DNA from: Bradyrhizobium sp. AZCC 2262
Lineage (GTDB): Bacteria; Pseudomonadota; Alphaproteobacteria; Rhizobiales; Xanthobacteraceae
Direction: 5' to 3'
NCBI RefSeq assembly: GCF_036924535.1
Contig: NZ_JAZHRT010000001.1
Coordinates: 8,928,001-8,992,000, forward strand
DNA: 64,000 bases
Part shown: positions 16,379 through 24,434 of the stretch, in pieces
How positions within the stretch are numbered: the stretch's first letter is position 1
Layout of the letters: each line of letters opens with the position of its first letter
Notes under the pieces: model-generated
What the model was told of the DNA's origin: nothing
The model's database searches: none
The model's input: only the letters and a program-made list of their open reading frames with translations
Made by a program: the position numbers and the translations under genes

Positions 16379-17469
16379 TTAGAGCGACAGGATAAGCCCC
16401 TGATCCGGCGGTACGCGGCCGTTGAGGGTGTCGAGATAGGCGCGCTGAACTGCCGCAGGCCCGTGGCCCTCGCGCACGTCCATCCATCGGTCCAGATTCG
16501 GGACGAAGGTGGACCACGCCGCGCCAAACCGCATGTCGATGCCGCCGGGTCCCCATTCCTTGGCGCGCTTGCGGATCTGGTCCGGTGCAAAGAAAAACTT
16601 CGGCTTGGCGCCCGGCAGGAGCTGCTCTGGTTCATCGGGCGATGACTTGCGATGCGTGAGCCCAATGATTCCGCTATATTTCATTTGCTCGCCGAAGTGC
16701 CGGTGCAGCGTCGCGCGTAACGGGCTGTTGCCGGCCATATCGACATACGCGACCGCGGCATTCGTCGGCAACGCGCTTACATTGTCGTAAGTCACGACCT
16801 CGTCGTAGCAGCCGAGCGATTTGACAAAGGACGTGTTGCCGGCCGAGGTCAGGCCGACCACCTCGATGCCGTTACCCCTCGCATGCAGCAGATGCGCGAG
16901 CCCGTAAGCGGTCTTGCTGGAGGCGGAGGAGAGCATCACGCTTTTTGCGCCATAAAATTCGTTCTCGGCGAAAAAGTCGTCGACCAGGAACGACAGCATG
17001 AACAAGGGGCGCAGCAGCGCCTGATAGTTGCCCTGCTTGCCTTCGAAGGCCGGATCGCCGCCGACGCGCGCATAGGCGTTGTAGACCGGCGCCACGCCTT
17101 GCCGATGCGCGGCGGCATCGCGCAGGGCGCGTTTGTTCACGTCGGCGGCTTCGATGACGAGATGCGTCGCCATCGGGAAATAGCCGAACAGCGTTTCGCC
17201 TGCGGCAATGGCAGGATGCTTCGAGGCGATCACCTCGCCAAATCCCCATACCGGAACGTTGCCGAAACCTTCGGGCGCCGGAAACAGTTGCAATACTTCA
17301 GATGATCGCCGAGCACGGCGTAAGTAATGTTGTTGGCGGTGAAGGCGAAGCGCGTGACCTTCACCAGCAGCGCCTCGTCAGGCAGTGCGGCCACGTCGGG
17401 TAGTTGCGTCTCGATCACCTTGCATTGCTGCAGATCGTTGCGGGCGACGACGAAATCGGTGGATGGCAT
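16379..17469 (-). pseudogene. DUF2855-family (MDR-like) protein with a 1-base deletion
   Basis: The N-terminal frame (from 17469) gives MPSTDFVVARNDLQQCKVI through NITYAVLGDHLKY and then goes out of phase as CNCFRRPK. The C-terminal frame resumes as QLFPAPEGFGNVPVWGFGEV and continues normally to the stop at 16379. On the minus strand TATTGCAACTG at about 17287-17297 should read TATTGGCAACTG to give the expected Y-W-Q-L-F-P-A-P; one G is missing. Restored, the protein would be about 363 residues, a medium-chain-reductase-like fold with QMKYSGIIGLTH near its end. This may be a genuine null allele or a sequencing error. Confidence 0.85.
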
Positions 17470-17586
17470 TGTTTCGATCCCTGCTTCTCACATGCAGCAA
17501 TCCTTGGGCCGTCCGATGACCCTTTTGCAACAGCAATGATGTTTAAAACGGTGTTCGGATCGGCCCGGGATGCGAGGCCCTTGCTG

Positions 17587-17666
17587 TCGTTCCGGGGCGA
17601 TGCAAAGCATCGAACCCGGAACCTCGAGATTCCGGGTTCGCGTCTGCGACGCGCCCCGGAATGACG
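17587..17666. repeat. Nested palindromic intergenic repeat
   Basis: Outer arms GTCGTTCCGGGGCG (17587-17600) and CGCCCCGGAATGAC (17653-17666) pair with one mismatch. Inside, GAACCCGGAA (17613-17622) and TTCCGGGTTC (17631-17640) are a perfect inverted pair. It fills the gap between the acyl-CoA ligase and the DUF2855 gene. This is a common family in Bradyrhizobium genomes. Confidence 0.8.
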
Positions 17667-17682
17667 AACTCAGAACGTACCA

Positions 17683-19215
17683 TCACGCCACCGCGCGCAG
17701 TTTGCCCTCGGTATACAGATCGCGCAGCTTGCGCTTGAAAATCTTGCCGGTGGCTTCGCGCGGCATCGCGTCCATGAACTGGATGTCCTTCGGCACCTTG
17801 AAATTGGCGAGGCGTCCGCGCAAAAATTCCTGCACCGCGGCCGGTGACAGCCCGGCATTCGCCTCCGGCTCGATGCAGGCGAACAGCCGCTCGCCGAATT
17901 CGTCGTCGGGGACGCCGAACACCGCGCAGTCGCGCACGCCGTCCATGCCGATCAGCGCGTTCTCGATCTCCGCGGGATAGATGTTGACGCCGCCCGAGAT
18001 CACCATGTCGCGCTTGCGGTCGCACAGGAAGAGATAGCCGTCGGCGTCGAGGTAGCCGACATCGCCGACGCTGACGAGGCCTTCGCGGCCGGCTTCGGCC
18101 CGGGCCTCGGCCTTGCCGTGGTAGTCGAAATCCGGCACCGACATCTGCCGCATGAAGATCTCGCCGGGTTCGTCGACGGCACACAATTCGCCGTTGGGGC
18201 GGAAAATCTTGACGATACCGCCTTCGATGGCGCGGCCGACGGTGCCGGGTTTTGCCAGCGCCTCCTCGGCCGAGTGCCACACCGGAATGCCGGTTTCGGT
18301 CGAGCCGAAATATTCGTTGATGACCGGTCCCCACCACTCGATCATGGCGCGCTTGACCTGCGGCGGGCAGGGCGCCGCCCCGTGCACGATGAAGCGAAGC
18401 GATGACAGGTCGTAACGGCGCTTGACCTCATCCGGCAGTCGCAGCAGGCGCACGAACATCGTCGGCACCATGTGCATGTGGGTGACACGATGACGCTCGA
18501 TCAGTTGCAGCATGTCCTCGGGATCGAAGCGCGGTTCGAGCACGATCTGGCAGCCGCTGCGGAAGGCCAGCATGCCGTAGGAGTTTGGCGCCGAATGGTA
18601 CATCGGCCCGTTCATCAGGATGACCTGATCCTCGTTCGGCTTGACACCATAGGCGATGCCGCCGACCCGCGCCGAGGCCGCGGCCTGCTCCGGCGTCATC
18701 GGCTTGCGGCGCACGCCCTTGGGCAGGCCTGTGGTGCCCGACGTATAGAACATCGGCGCGCTGCCGATCGGGGCTTGCTGCAACGGCGCATGCGTGTCGC
18801 GCCAGCGGTCCCAGTCGGTCATGCCGTCGGGGACCTGCGTCAGCGAAGGCGCGACGTTGAATGCCGCGGCGATTTCCGGCGGCGTCGTCACCACCAGCAG
18901 CCGCACTTCGGCGGGCAGGCCGTCCCTGATCTGCGGCAGCAGGTCGGCATGGCAGACCAGGATTTTGGCGCCGCTGTCGGCCAGGATGTAGGCCACTTCC
19001 TCGGCCTTCAGATGCCAGTTGATCGGCACCACCGGGCTACCCAGCGCTGCCGCCGCGGCCGAGACCTCGAAGAACGCAAAATCGTTGCGCAGCATCATGC
19101 CGACCGGCGTTCCGCCACCGACGCCGAGCGCCATAAAACCCGTAGCCGCCCGCACGATGCGGGCGTGGATTTCGGGATAGCTGATTTGGCGTTCGCCGCT
19201 GATGATCGATGTCAA
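17683..19215 (-). CDS. AMP-forming acyl-CoA synthetase
   Basis: A 510-residue ligase. The start is the TTG at 19215 because GGAGG sits five bases upstream and the protein then begins LTSIISGERQISYPEIHAR like its relatives; the longer open frame runs into a repeat. Motifs include the P-loop-like YTSGTTGLPKGV (about 178-189), YFGSTETGIP, VGDVGYLDADGYLFLCDR and the C-terminal lysine segment PREATGKIFKRKLRD. It activates a carboxylic acid, substrate unknown, and would act with the ABC binding protein and the monooxygenases in the same leftward cluster. Confidence 0.92.
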   Translation of the reverse strand: MTSIISGERQISYPEIHARIVRAATGFMALGVGGGTPVGMMLRNDFAFFEVSAAAAALGSPVVPINWHLKAEEVAYILADSGAKILVCHADLLPQIRDGLPAEVRLLVVTTPPEIAAAFNVAPSLTQVPDGMTDWDRWRDTHAPLQQAPIGSAPMFYTSGTTGLPKGVRRKPMTPEQAAASARVGGIAYGVKPNEDQVILMNGPMYHSAPNSYGMLAFRSGCQIVLEPRFDPEDMLQLIERHRVTHMHMVPTMFVRLLRLPDEVKRRYDLSSLRFIVHGAAPCPPQVKRAMIEWWGPVINEYFGSTETGIPVWHSAEEALAKPGTVGRAIEGGIVKIFRPNGELCAVDEPGEIFMRQMSVPDFDYHGKAEARAEAGREGLVSVGDVGYLDADGYLFLCDRKRDMVISGGVNIYPAEIENALIGMDGVRDCAVFGVPDDEFGERLFACIEPEANAGLSPAAVQEFLRGRLANFKVPKDIQFMDAMPREATGKIFKRKLRDLYTEGKLRAVA

Positions 19216-19254
19216 ATTATCCTCCTTGGCCGGCCGAAACCCATTGCTCAATTT

Positions 19255-19304
19255 TGAGCATGATCTCTTCGGAAAACCGGTACCCACTTTTCCGGATCAT
19301 GCTT
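19255..19304. repeat. GATCATGC-type palindromic repeat
   Basis: GAGCATGATC...GGAAAACCGG-TA-CCCACTTTTCC...GGATCATGC is an imperfect palindrome found widely between genes of Bradyrhizobium and Rhodopseudomonas. Here it separates the ABC binding-protein gene from the acyl-CoA ligase. It probably forms a stable hairpin in the transcript. Confidence 0.75.
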
Positions 19305-20492
19305 CTAGCCATCATCCAGAATGTCGTCGAAGCCGATCCAGCTTTTGCCATCGAAGCGCCGCAGCCTCAATTGCTGGAACGGCAGATAGTCGTCGGCACC
19401 GGTCGATACCGTGATGCCCGGCAACAACAGCGGCAACGGCACCTCGCGCAGCGACGCCGCCTGTTTCATGATGTTCTCGCGGCTGAGATCGTCCTTGCAG
19501 GCCATCAGCACCTTCACCATGAGGTTGGCATAATGATAGCCGGCAGCGTAGTTCGAATTGGTCAAATCCGCATTCGGCAGATACTGCTTCATGAAGGCGA
19601 AATATTCCTTCACGCCGGGGTCATTGGCCCATTGCGGGTCGATCGTGTCCTTCACGTTGCTGGACGAGATCAGGCCGACGGCGTTCTCCAGGCCGGCCGG
19701 TTCCAGGAACGAAATCGATGATGCCGAGGTCGGCACGAAGAACAGGTCCGGCTTCCAGTTGATCTCGGCGACGCCCTTGATCATCTGCGAGGTGAATTTG
19801 CCGAGCACGACGCCGAACATCACGTTGGCGCCGGAGGCCTTCAGCGTCGCAATTTGCGAACTGATGGTCGGCGCGCTGGTCTCGTAGGTTGCTTCCGAGA
19901 CGATCATGGTCGCGGCCCTGTCTCCCAGACCGCGCTTGAAGCCGGCGACGTAATCGCGGCCGAAATCGTCGTTCTGGGAGAGGATGGCGATTTTGGCGTC
20001 AGGCTTGGTCCGCAGGATATGCTTGGCATAGACGATGCCTTCGGACTGGTAGGCCGCCATCCCCGGCATGGTCCAACGGAAATTTTTGGGGTCGGCCCAT
20101 TTGGTCGCCCCGCTCAGCACGAAGAGCTGCGGCACCTTCTTGCCATTGAGGTAGCGATGCACCGCGTTGTTGGTGGCGGTCCCGAGCGAGCCGAACATCA
20201 GCAGCACTTCTTCCTGTTCGACCAGCTTGCGGGTTTGCTCCACCGTCTTGGGCGGGGAATAGGCATCGTCGAGGCTGATGAACTTGACCTTGCGGCCGTT
20301 GATGCCGCCTTCGGCGTTGATCTTCTCGAAGTAAGCCTCCTGCGCCCGGCCGATGATGCCGAAGCCGGATGCCGGTCCGCTATAGGGCAGGGTCTGCCCG
20401 ATGCGGATTTCGTCCTTGGCGTCGTCGCCGACAGCCGCGGCGCTTCCCAGCAATGCGAATGCGATCGTCAAGACAGGTCGCAACACTCTCAT
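19305..20492 (-). CDS. ABC transporter substrate-binding protein, branched-chain amino-acid type
   Basis: A 395-residue periplasmic protein with signal peptide MRVLRPVLTIAFALLGSAAA, mature start near DDAKDEIRIG. It has the Peripla_BP_6 pattern: IRIGQTLPYSGPASGFG, INAEGGINGRKVKFI, then VLLMFGSLGTATNNAV and VAGFKRGLGDRAATMI. No permease or ATPase genes are in this cluster, so it either works with a system encoded elsewhere or acts as an orphan binding protein for the substrate of the ligase and oxygenases. GAGGGACGGAAACA precedes the ATG. Confidence 0.9.
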   Translation of the reverse strand: MRVLRPVLTIAFALLGSAAAVGDDAKDEIRIGQTLPYSGPASGFGIIGRAQEAYFEKINAEGGINGRKVKFISLDDAYSPPKTVEQTRKLVEQEEVLLMFGSLGTATNNAVHRYLNGKKVPQLFVLSGATKWADPKNFRWTMPGMAAYQSEGIVYAKHILRTKPDAKIAILSQNDDFGRDYVAGFKRGLGDRAATMIVSEATYETSAPTISSQIATLKASGANVMFGVVLGKFTSQMIKGVAEINWKPDLFFVPTSASSISFLEPAGLENAVGLISSSNVKDTIDPQWANDPGVKEYFAFMKQYLPNADLTNSNYAAGYHYANLMVKVLMACKDDLSRENIMKQAASLREVPLPLLLPGITVSTGADDYLPFQQLRLRRFDGKSWIGFDDILDDG

Positions 20493-20543
20493 TGTTTCCG
20501 TCCCTCTGTTTTGTTTATTTGATTGGCTGTTGGAAGGCGCGTC

Positions 20544-21518
20544 TTAGGCGCGCGCCCGGTTGAGGAAATCGCTGCTGGCGTCGGCGAATTCGCACTTGAG
20601 CCGCTCCACCAGCTCAGCGACCGGCGGTGCGTCGGCGATCTGGCCGATGCCCTGGCCGGAGCCCCAAATGTCGCGCCACGCCTTGGCTTTCGTGTTGCCG
20701 CCGGAGCCGAAATTCATTTTCGTCTTGTCGCTGAGCGGCAGATTGGCCGGATCGAGGCCTGCGGCCACGATCGAGGGGCCGAGATAATTGCCGTGCACGC
20801 CGGTGAACAGGTTGGAATAGACGATGTCCTCGGCAGCATGCTTTGTCAGCGCGGCCTTGTAGGCCGGATCGGCGTTGGCTTCCGCGGTCGCGATAAAGCG
20901 GGTCCCCATGTAGGCCATGTCGGCGCCGAGCGCGAGCGCGGACGCGATGCCCCAGCCGTCGGAGATCGCGCCCGACAGCAGGACCGTGCCCTTGAACCAC
21001 TGCTTGACCTCGCGCAGCAACGCGAACGGTGACAGCGTGCCGGCATGGCCGCCGGCGCCGGCACAGACCAGAATGAGACCGTCGACGCCATGTTCGGCGG
21101 CTTTGCGCGCATGCTTGACGTTGATCACGTCATGAAAAACCACGCCGCCATAGGAATGCGCGGCCTCGACGATTTCGATCGGCGGCCGCAGCGAGGTGAT
21201 GATGATCGGCACCTTGTGCTTCACGCAGGTTTCCATGTCCTTCATCAGCCGGTCATTGGAAGCGTGGCAGATCTGGTTGACGGCGTAAGGCGCGACCTTC
21301 TTCTCCGGATGCAGTGCTTTGTACTCGCCAAGCTCGTTCTCGATTCGGCTCAGCCACTCGCCGAGTTTTTCGACGGGACGGGCGTTCAGCGCGGGGAACG
21401 AGCCGACGATGCCGGCCTTGCATTGGGCGATGACGAGTTCCGGTCCGGATACGATGAACAGCGGCGAACCGACCACGGGCAATTCGAGCGAATTGGCAAG
21501 CGAAGCGGGTAGCGGCAT
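20544..21518 (-). CDS. Nitronate monooxygenase / 2-nitropropane dioxygenase family
   Basis: A 324-residue FMN enzyme starting MPLPASLANSLELPVVGSPL with AGGAGGAACCGA upstream. It forms a TIM barrel with family features: GIVGSFPALNARP, the flexible loop VINVKHARKAAEHGVDGLIL, CAGAGGHAG (phosphate binding), SGAISDGWGIASALALGADM and AYMGTRFIATAEANAD. It may oxidise nitronates or act as a related enoyl-type reductase. It is the first gene of the leftward cluster and is divergent from the LysR gene at 21724. Confidence 0.9.
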   Translation of the reverse strand: MPLPASLANSLELPVVGSPLFIVSGPELVIAQCKAGIVGSFPALNARPVEKLGEWLSRIENELGEYKALHPEKKVAPYAVNQICHASNDRLMKDMETCVKHKVPIIITSLRPPIEIVEAAHSYGGVVFHDVINVKHARKAAEHGVDGLILVCAGAGGHAGTLSPFALLREVKQWFKGTVLLSGAISDGWGIASALALGADMAYMGTRFIATAEANADPAYKAALTKHAAEDIVYSNLFTGVHGNYLGPSIVAAGLDPANLPLSDKTKMNFGSGGNTKAKAWRDIWGSGQGIGQIADAPPVAELVERLKCEFADASSDFLNRARA

Positions 21519-21658
21519 TCGGTTCCTCCTTTGTCGCGCCAGGCCGGTTACGTCCCCGAGCGCATCCATTGATGTTGATTTGAGCGCGTCAGGCCGGGCG
21601 GAGCCGCTGGCCTGCGCTTGTTACCGTCCATTATAGGGCTGGACGGCACGCTCCGGCC

Positions 21659-21672
21659 GTTCAATATTGAAC
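21659..21672. promoter_or_regulatory. Candidate LysR operator, 14-bp perfect palindrome
   Basis: GTTCAATATTGAAC lies in the 205-base space between the divergent nitronate monooxygenase and LysR genes, 52 bases before the LysR start. AT-rich dyads of this size are usual LysR recognition sites. A related half, GATGATCAATC, follows at once. Function is inferred from position and symmetry. Confidence 0.55.
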
Positions 21673-21723
21673 AGATGATCAATCAAAAATGAACAGCGCG
21701 ACGACGGCGTCGCGGAGGAGCCG

Positions 21724-22611
21724 ATGGACTGGGACCTGTGCAAGACCTTCGTCGCGGTGGCCGAGACCCGCAGCTTCGCCGCCGCGGCGCGGCGGTTGCG
21801 CTCGAGCCATCCGACGGTCGGCCGCAAGATCGCCGAACTGGAAGGCCAGCTCGGCATTCCCCTGTTCGCGCGCTCCAACGACGGGCTTTCGCTCACGTCA
21901 CAGGGCCGCAAGTTTCGCGAGCATGTCGAGGCGATGGCGGCGGCGGCGCTGCGCGCGGAAGCTGCGGTGTCGGCGACGGGGGCGCAGGCGCGTGGCGTCG
22001 TCAAGCTGTCGATTGGTTCGACGCTTGCCTCGCACTGGCTGATGCCGAAGCTCGGTCCGTTCCTGCGCGCGCATGACCATATCCAGCTCGAGATCATCAC
22101 CCATCCCTATCCGGCCAGCGTGCGCCGCCGCGAGGCCGATGTCGTGTTGCGGCCGGTGGACAGCGGCGAAGAGAATCTGATCGGCCGCAAGGTCGGCCGC
22201 CTCGGCACCGGCTTCTACGCCTCGCGGGATTACGCCGCGCTGCGGCGGCTCCCCGAACGGCGCGATGAATGGAAAGGGCACAGCGTTATCGGCTTTGCCG
22301 ACCGTTTGTCGAACGAGCATCTGGCGCGCTGGAGCGACGCGATCACGCGGCAGGGCTCGATGGTGATGCGATGCTCGTCGCAAGGCGACATGCTCGCCGC
22401 GGCGCGCGCGGGCCTCGGGATTTCGACGCTGTCCTGTTTTGTCGCGGCCGCCTATCCGGATCTCGTTCGCGTCGCCCCGCAGAAACTGGTCAGCGTGGCC
22501 GATCTCTGGCTGCTCGCGCACCCGGACCTCGTCGAACTCCCCGCGGTGCGCGCGGTGATCGATTTCGTCACGGCTTCCGCGCGCGAGCACCGGGTGCGGC
22601 TGCGGGGGTGA
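21724..22611 (+). CDS. LysR-family transcriptional regulator
   Basis: A 295-residue regulator: HTH in residues 1-60 (MDWDLCKTFVAVAETRSFAA, then SSHPTVGRKIAELEGQLGIP) and an effector domain (KLSIGSTLASHWLMPKLGPF, RREADVVLRPVD, ARAGLGISTLSC). GGAGG (21715-21719) precedes the ATG. It is divergent from the nitronate monooxygenase and a good candidate to control the 14.5-21.5 kb cluster. Its last 44 bases overlap the end of the convergent glycosylase gene. Confidence 0.92.
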   Translation: MDWDLCKTFVAVAETRSFAAAARRLRSSHPTVGRKIAELEGQLGIPLFARSNDGLSLTSQGRKFREHVEAMAAAALRAEAAVSATGAQARGVVKLSIGSTLASHWLMPKLGPFLRAHDHIQLEIITHPYPASVRRREADVVLRPVDSGEENLIGRKVGRLGTGFYASRDYAALRRLPERRDEWKGHSVIGFADRLSNEHLARWSDAITRQGSMVMRCSSQGDMLAAARAGLGISTLSCFVAAAYPDLVRVAPQKLVSVADLWLLAHPDLVELPAVRAVIDFVTASAREHRVRLRG

Positions 22612-23260
22612 GTTTGTCGGCGAGCACGCCCTCGCGCTTCTTCAGCACGCGATAATAGCTCCACCACAGATGTGCCGCCGCGCCGCGCAGCGGACGCCAC
22701 GGCTCCGCCAGCGGCGCCATCTGCTTGGCGGTCGGGCGGGTCTTCAGGCCGAGGCCGATCTTGACCGCTTCCTGTATCGCGATATCGCCGGCCGGCCAGG
22801 CGTCACCATGGCCGAGACAGAACAGCAGATAGACGTCGGCGGTCCACGGACCGATGCCGTGCAGCGCCGTCAGCGTGTGGTGCGCGGCATCCGCATCCTC
22901 TTCCGCCAGCACGTCGAGGTTCAATCGCTCAGCGGCCAGTTCGCGCGCGATGTTTTTCAGCGTCTTGATCTTGGCGGCTGAAAGGCCGAGCCGTCCGAGG
23001 CGCTCGGCGCGCACTTTGCGGATGGGCTCGGGATCAAACGGATCGAACGCGGCTGTGAGGCGTCCCCAGATCGCCGCGGCACTCGCGGTGGAGAGCTGCT
23101 GGCCGCAGACGATCGCCGCCAGCCCGGCGAATCCAGGCTCGCGCTGCCGCAGCGCCGGCATGCCCGTCAGCTCGAAAATCGGCTTCAACCGCACGTCCTG
23201 CTTGACCAGCGTGTGGACGGCGTCTTCGAGGTCTGACTGGCTGCTGAGGTGAATGGTCAT
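22568..23260 (-). CDS. DNA-3-methyladenine glycosylase II (AlkA-like)
   Basis: A 230-residue HhH-GPD enzyme for base-excision repair of alkylated purines. Visible are FAGLAAIVCGQQLSTASAAAI, the helix-hairpin-helix LHGIGPWTADVYLLFCLGHG and the catalytic Asp in DAWPAGDIAIQEA. It lacks the N-terminal domain of E. coli AlkA, as is usual for short rhizobial forms. The gene is convergent with the LysR gene and their 3' ends overlap by 44 bases. Confidence 0.9.
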   Translation of the reverse strand: MTIHLSSQSDLEDAVHTLVKQDVRLKPIFELTGMPALRQREPGFAGLAAIVCGQQLSTASAAAIWGRLTAAFDPFDPEPIRKVRAERLGRLGLSAAKIKTLKNIARELAAERLNLDVLAEEDADAAHHTLTALHGIGPWTADVYLLFCLGHGDAWPAGDIAIQEAVKIGLGLKTRPTAKQMAPLAEPWRPLRGAAAHLWWSYYRVLKKREGVLADKLTPAAAPGARARKP

Positions 23261-23286
23261 TACGGAATGTTATCAACTCACTGGAT

Positions 23287-23440
23287 CGTCATGCGCGGGC
23301 TTGCCGCCTCCGCTAAAGCTTCGGCGCGCCGCACGGGATTGCCGCGGCGAAGCCTTTGGCGTAGCCGGGACCCGCGCATCCATCTTATATCGTAAAAGGT
23401 TGTTGTACGACGGATGGCCGGGTCAAGCCCGGCGATGACG
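23287..23440. repeat. Palindromic intergenic repeat
   Basis: CGTCATGCGCGGGCTTG (23287-23303) pairs with CAAGCCCGGCGATGACG (23424-23440) at 15 of 17 positions. The interior carries a second inverted arrangement (GCGCGCCGCACGGG and GCCGGGACCCGCGC region). It ends only 15 bases before the gluQRS start and so lies in its leader. Confidence 0.7.
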
Positions 23441-23455
23441 GTTGTCTGGAGGACC

Positions 23456-24337
23456 ATGCCACCTGTTTTCCGATTTGCTCCAAGCCCGAACGGCTACCTC
23501 CATCTCGGTCACGCCTATTCGGCGTTGTTGAACTTCGACCTCGCGCGCCGCAAGGGGGGAAGATTCCTGCTGCGGATCGAGGATATCGACGCCACAAGAT
23601 GCCGACCGGAATTCGAGGCGGCGATCTATCAAGATCTCGCCTGGCTGGGGATATCCTGGGAAACGCCGGTGCGGCGTCAATCGGAATATTTCGCAAATTA
23701 TCGCGACGCGCTCGAAAAGCTGGCAGGCTTGGGCTTGATCTATCCGAGCTTCGAGAGCCGCGCGGAAATCGCCCGTCTGGTCGCGCAGCGGGAAACCGAA
23801 GCGCCGTGGCCGCGCGATCCCGACGGGGCGGCGCTCTATCCGGGCGCGGCGAAGTTGTTGTCGCCGGATCAGCGCGAGGAATTGATCGGGCAGGGCGCGC
23901 CTTACGCGCTGCGGCTCGACATGGCCGCGGCGCTGGCGCGGGCGGGGGAGTTGGGTTGGAAGGAGCATGGCGAGGGCCCCGACGGGGAAACCGGCAGCGT
24001 CACTGGCCGCCCCGAGGCGTGGGGCGACGTCATCCTGGCGCGCAAGGAGACGCCGACCAGCTATCACCTTTCCGTGGTGATCGACGACGCCTTGCAGGGC
24101 GTCACCGACGTGGTGCGCGGGCAGGACCTGTTCTGGTCCACCAGTGTGCATCTCTTGTTGCAGCACCTGCTCGGTATTCCGCAACCGGCCTATCGGCATC
24201 ATCGGCTCGTTGCCGATTCGTCGGGGCAAAAGCTGTCGAAATCGACCGATGCCACCGGCTTGCGCGAATTGCGACGGCAAGGCGCCACGCCGGCCGATAT
24301 CCGCCGCCTCGTCGATTTGCCGGAACGGCTTCCGTAA
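23456..24337 (+). CDS. gluQRS: Glutamyl-Q tRNA(Asp) synthetase
   Basis: A 293-residue class I synthetase-like enzyme lacking the anticodon-binding domain. It attaches glutamate to queuosine at position 34 of tRNA-Asp. Motifs: RFAPSPNGYLHLGHAYSAL (HIGH-like HLGH), RIEDIDATRCRPEFE, and KLSKS in DSSGQKLSKSTDA. The cysteines of the zinc site known from E. coli GluQRS are not seen, as in many alphaproteobacterial forms. The start at 23456 has GGAGG four bases upstream; the longer frame runs through the repeat. Confidence 0.93.
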   Translation: MPPVFRFAPSPNGYLHLGHAYSALLNFDLARRKGGRFLLRIEDIDATRCRPEFEAAIYQDLAWLGISWETPVRRQSEYFANYRDALEKLAGLGLIYPSFESRAEIARLVAQRETEAPWPRDPDGAALYPGAAKLLSPDQREELIGQGAPYALRLDMAAALARAGELGWKEHGEGPDGETGSVTGRPEAWGDVILARKETPTSYHLSVVIDDALQGVTDVVRGQDLFWSTSVHLLLQHLLGIPQPAYRHHRLVADSSGQKLSKSTDATGLRELRRQGATPADIRRLVDLPERLP

Positions 24338-24434
24338 TTCTACTGGGAAGCTCTACTGGGGGTTGTTGCAAACGTCTCCGTGACACCGCCCGCCGTGACA
24401 TGCCATTCTAGCGCCGCGCGGGGAAAGGGGGATC

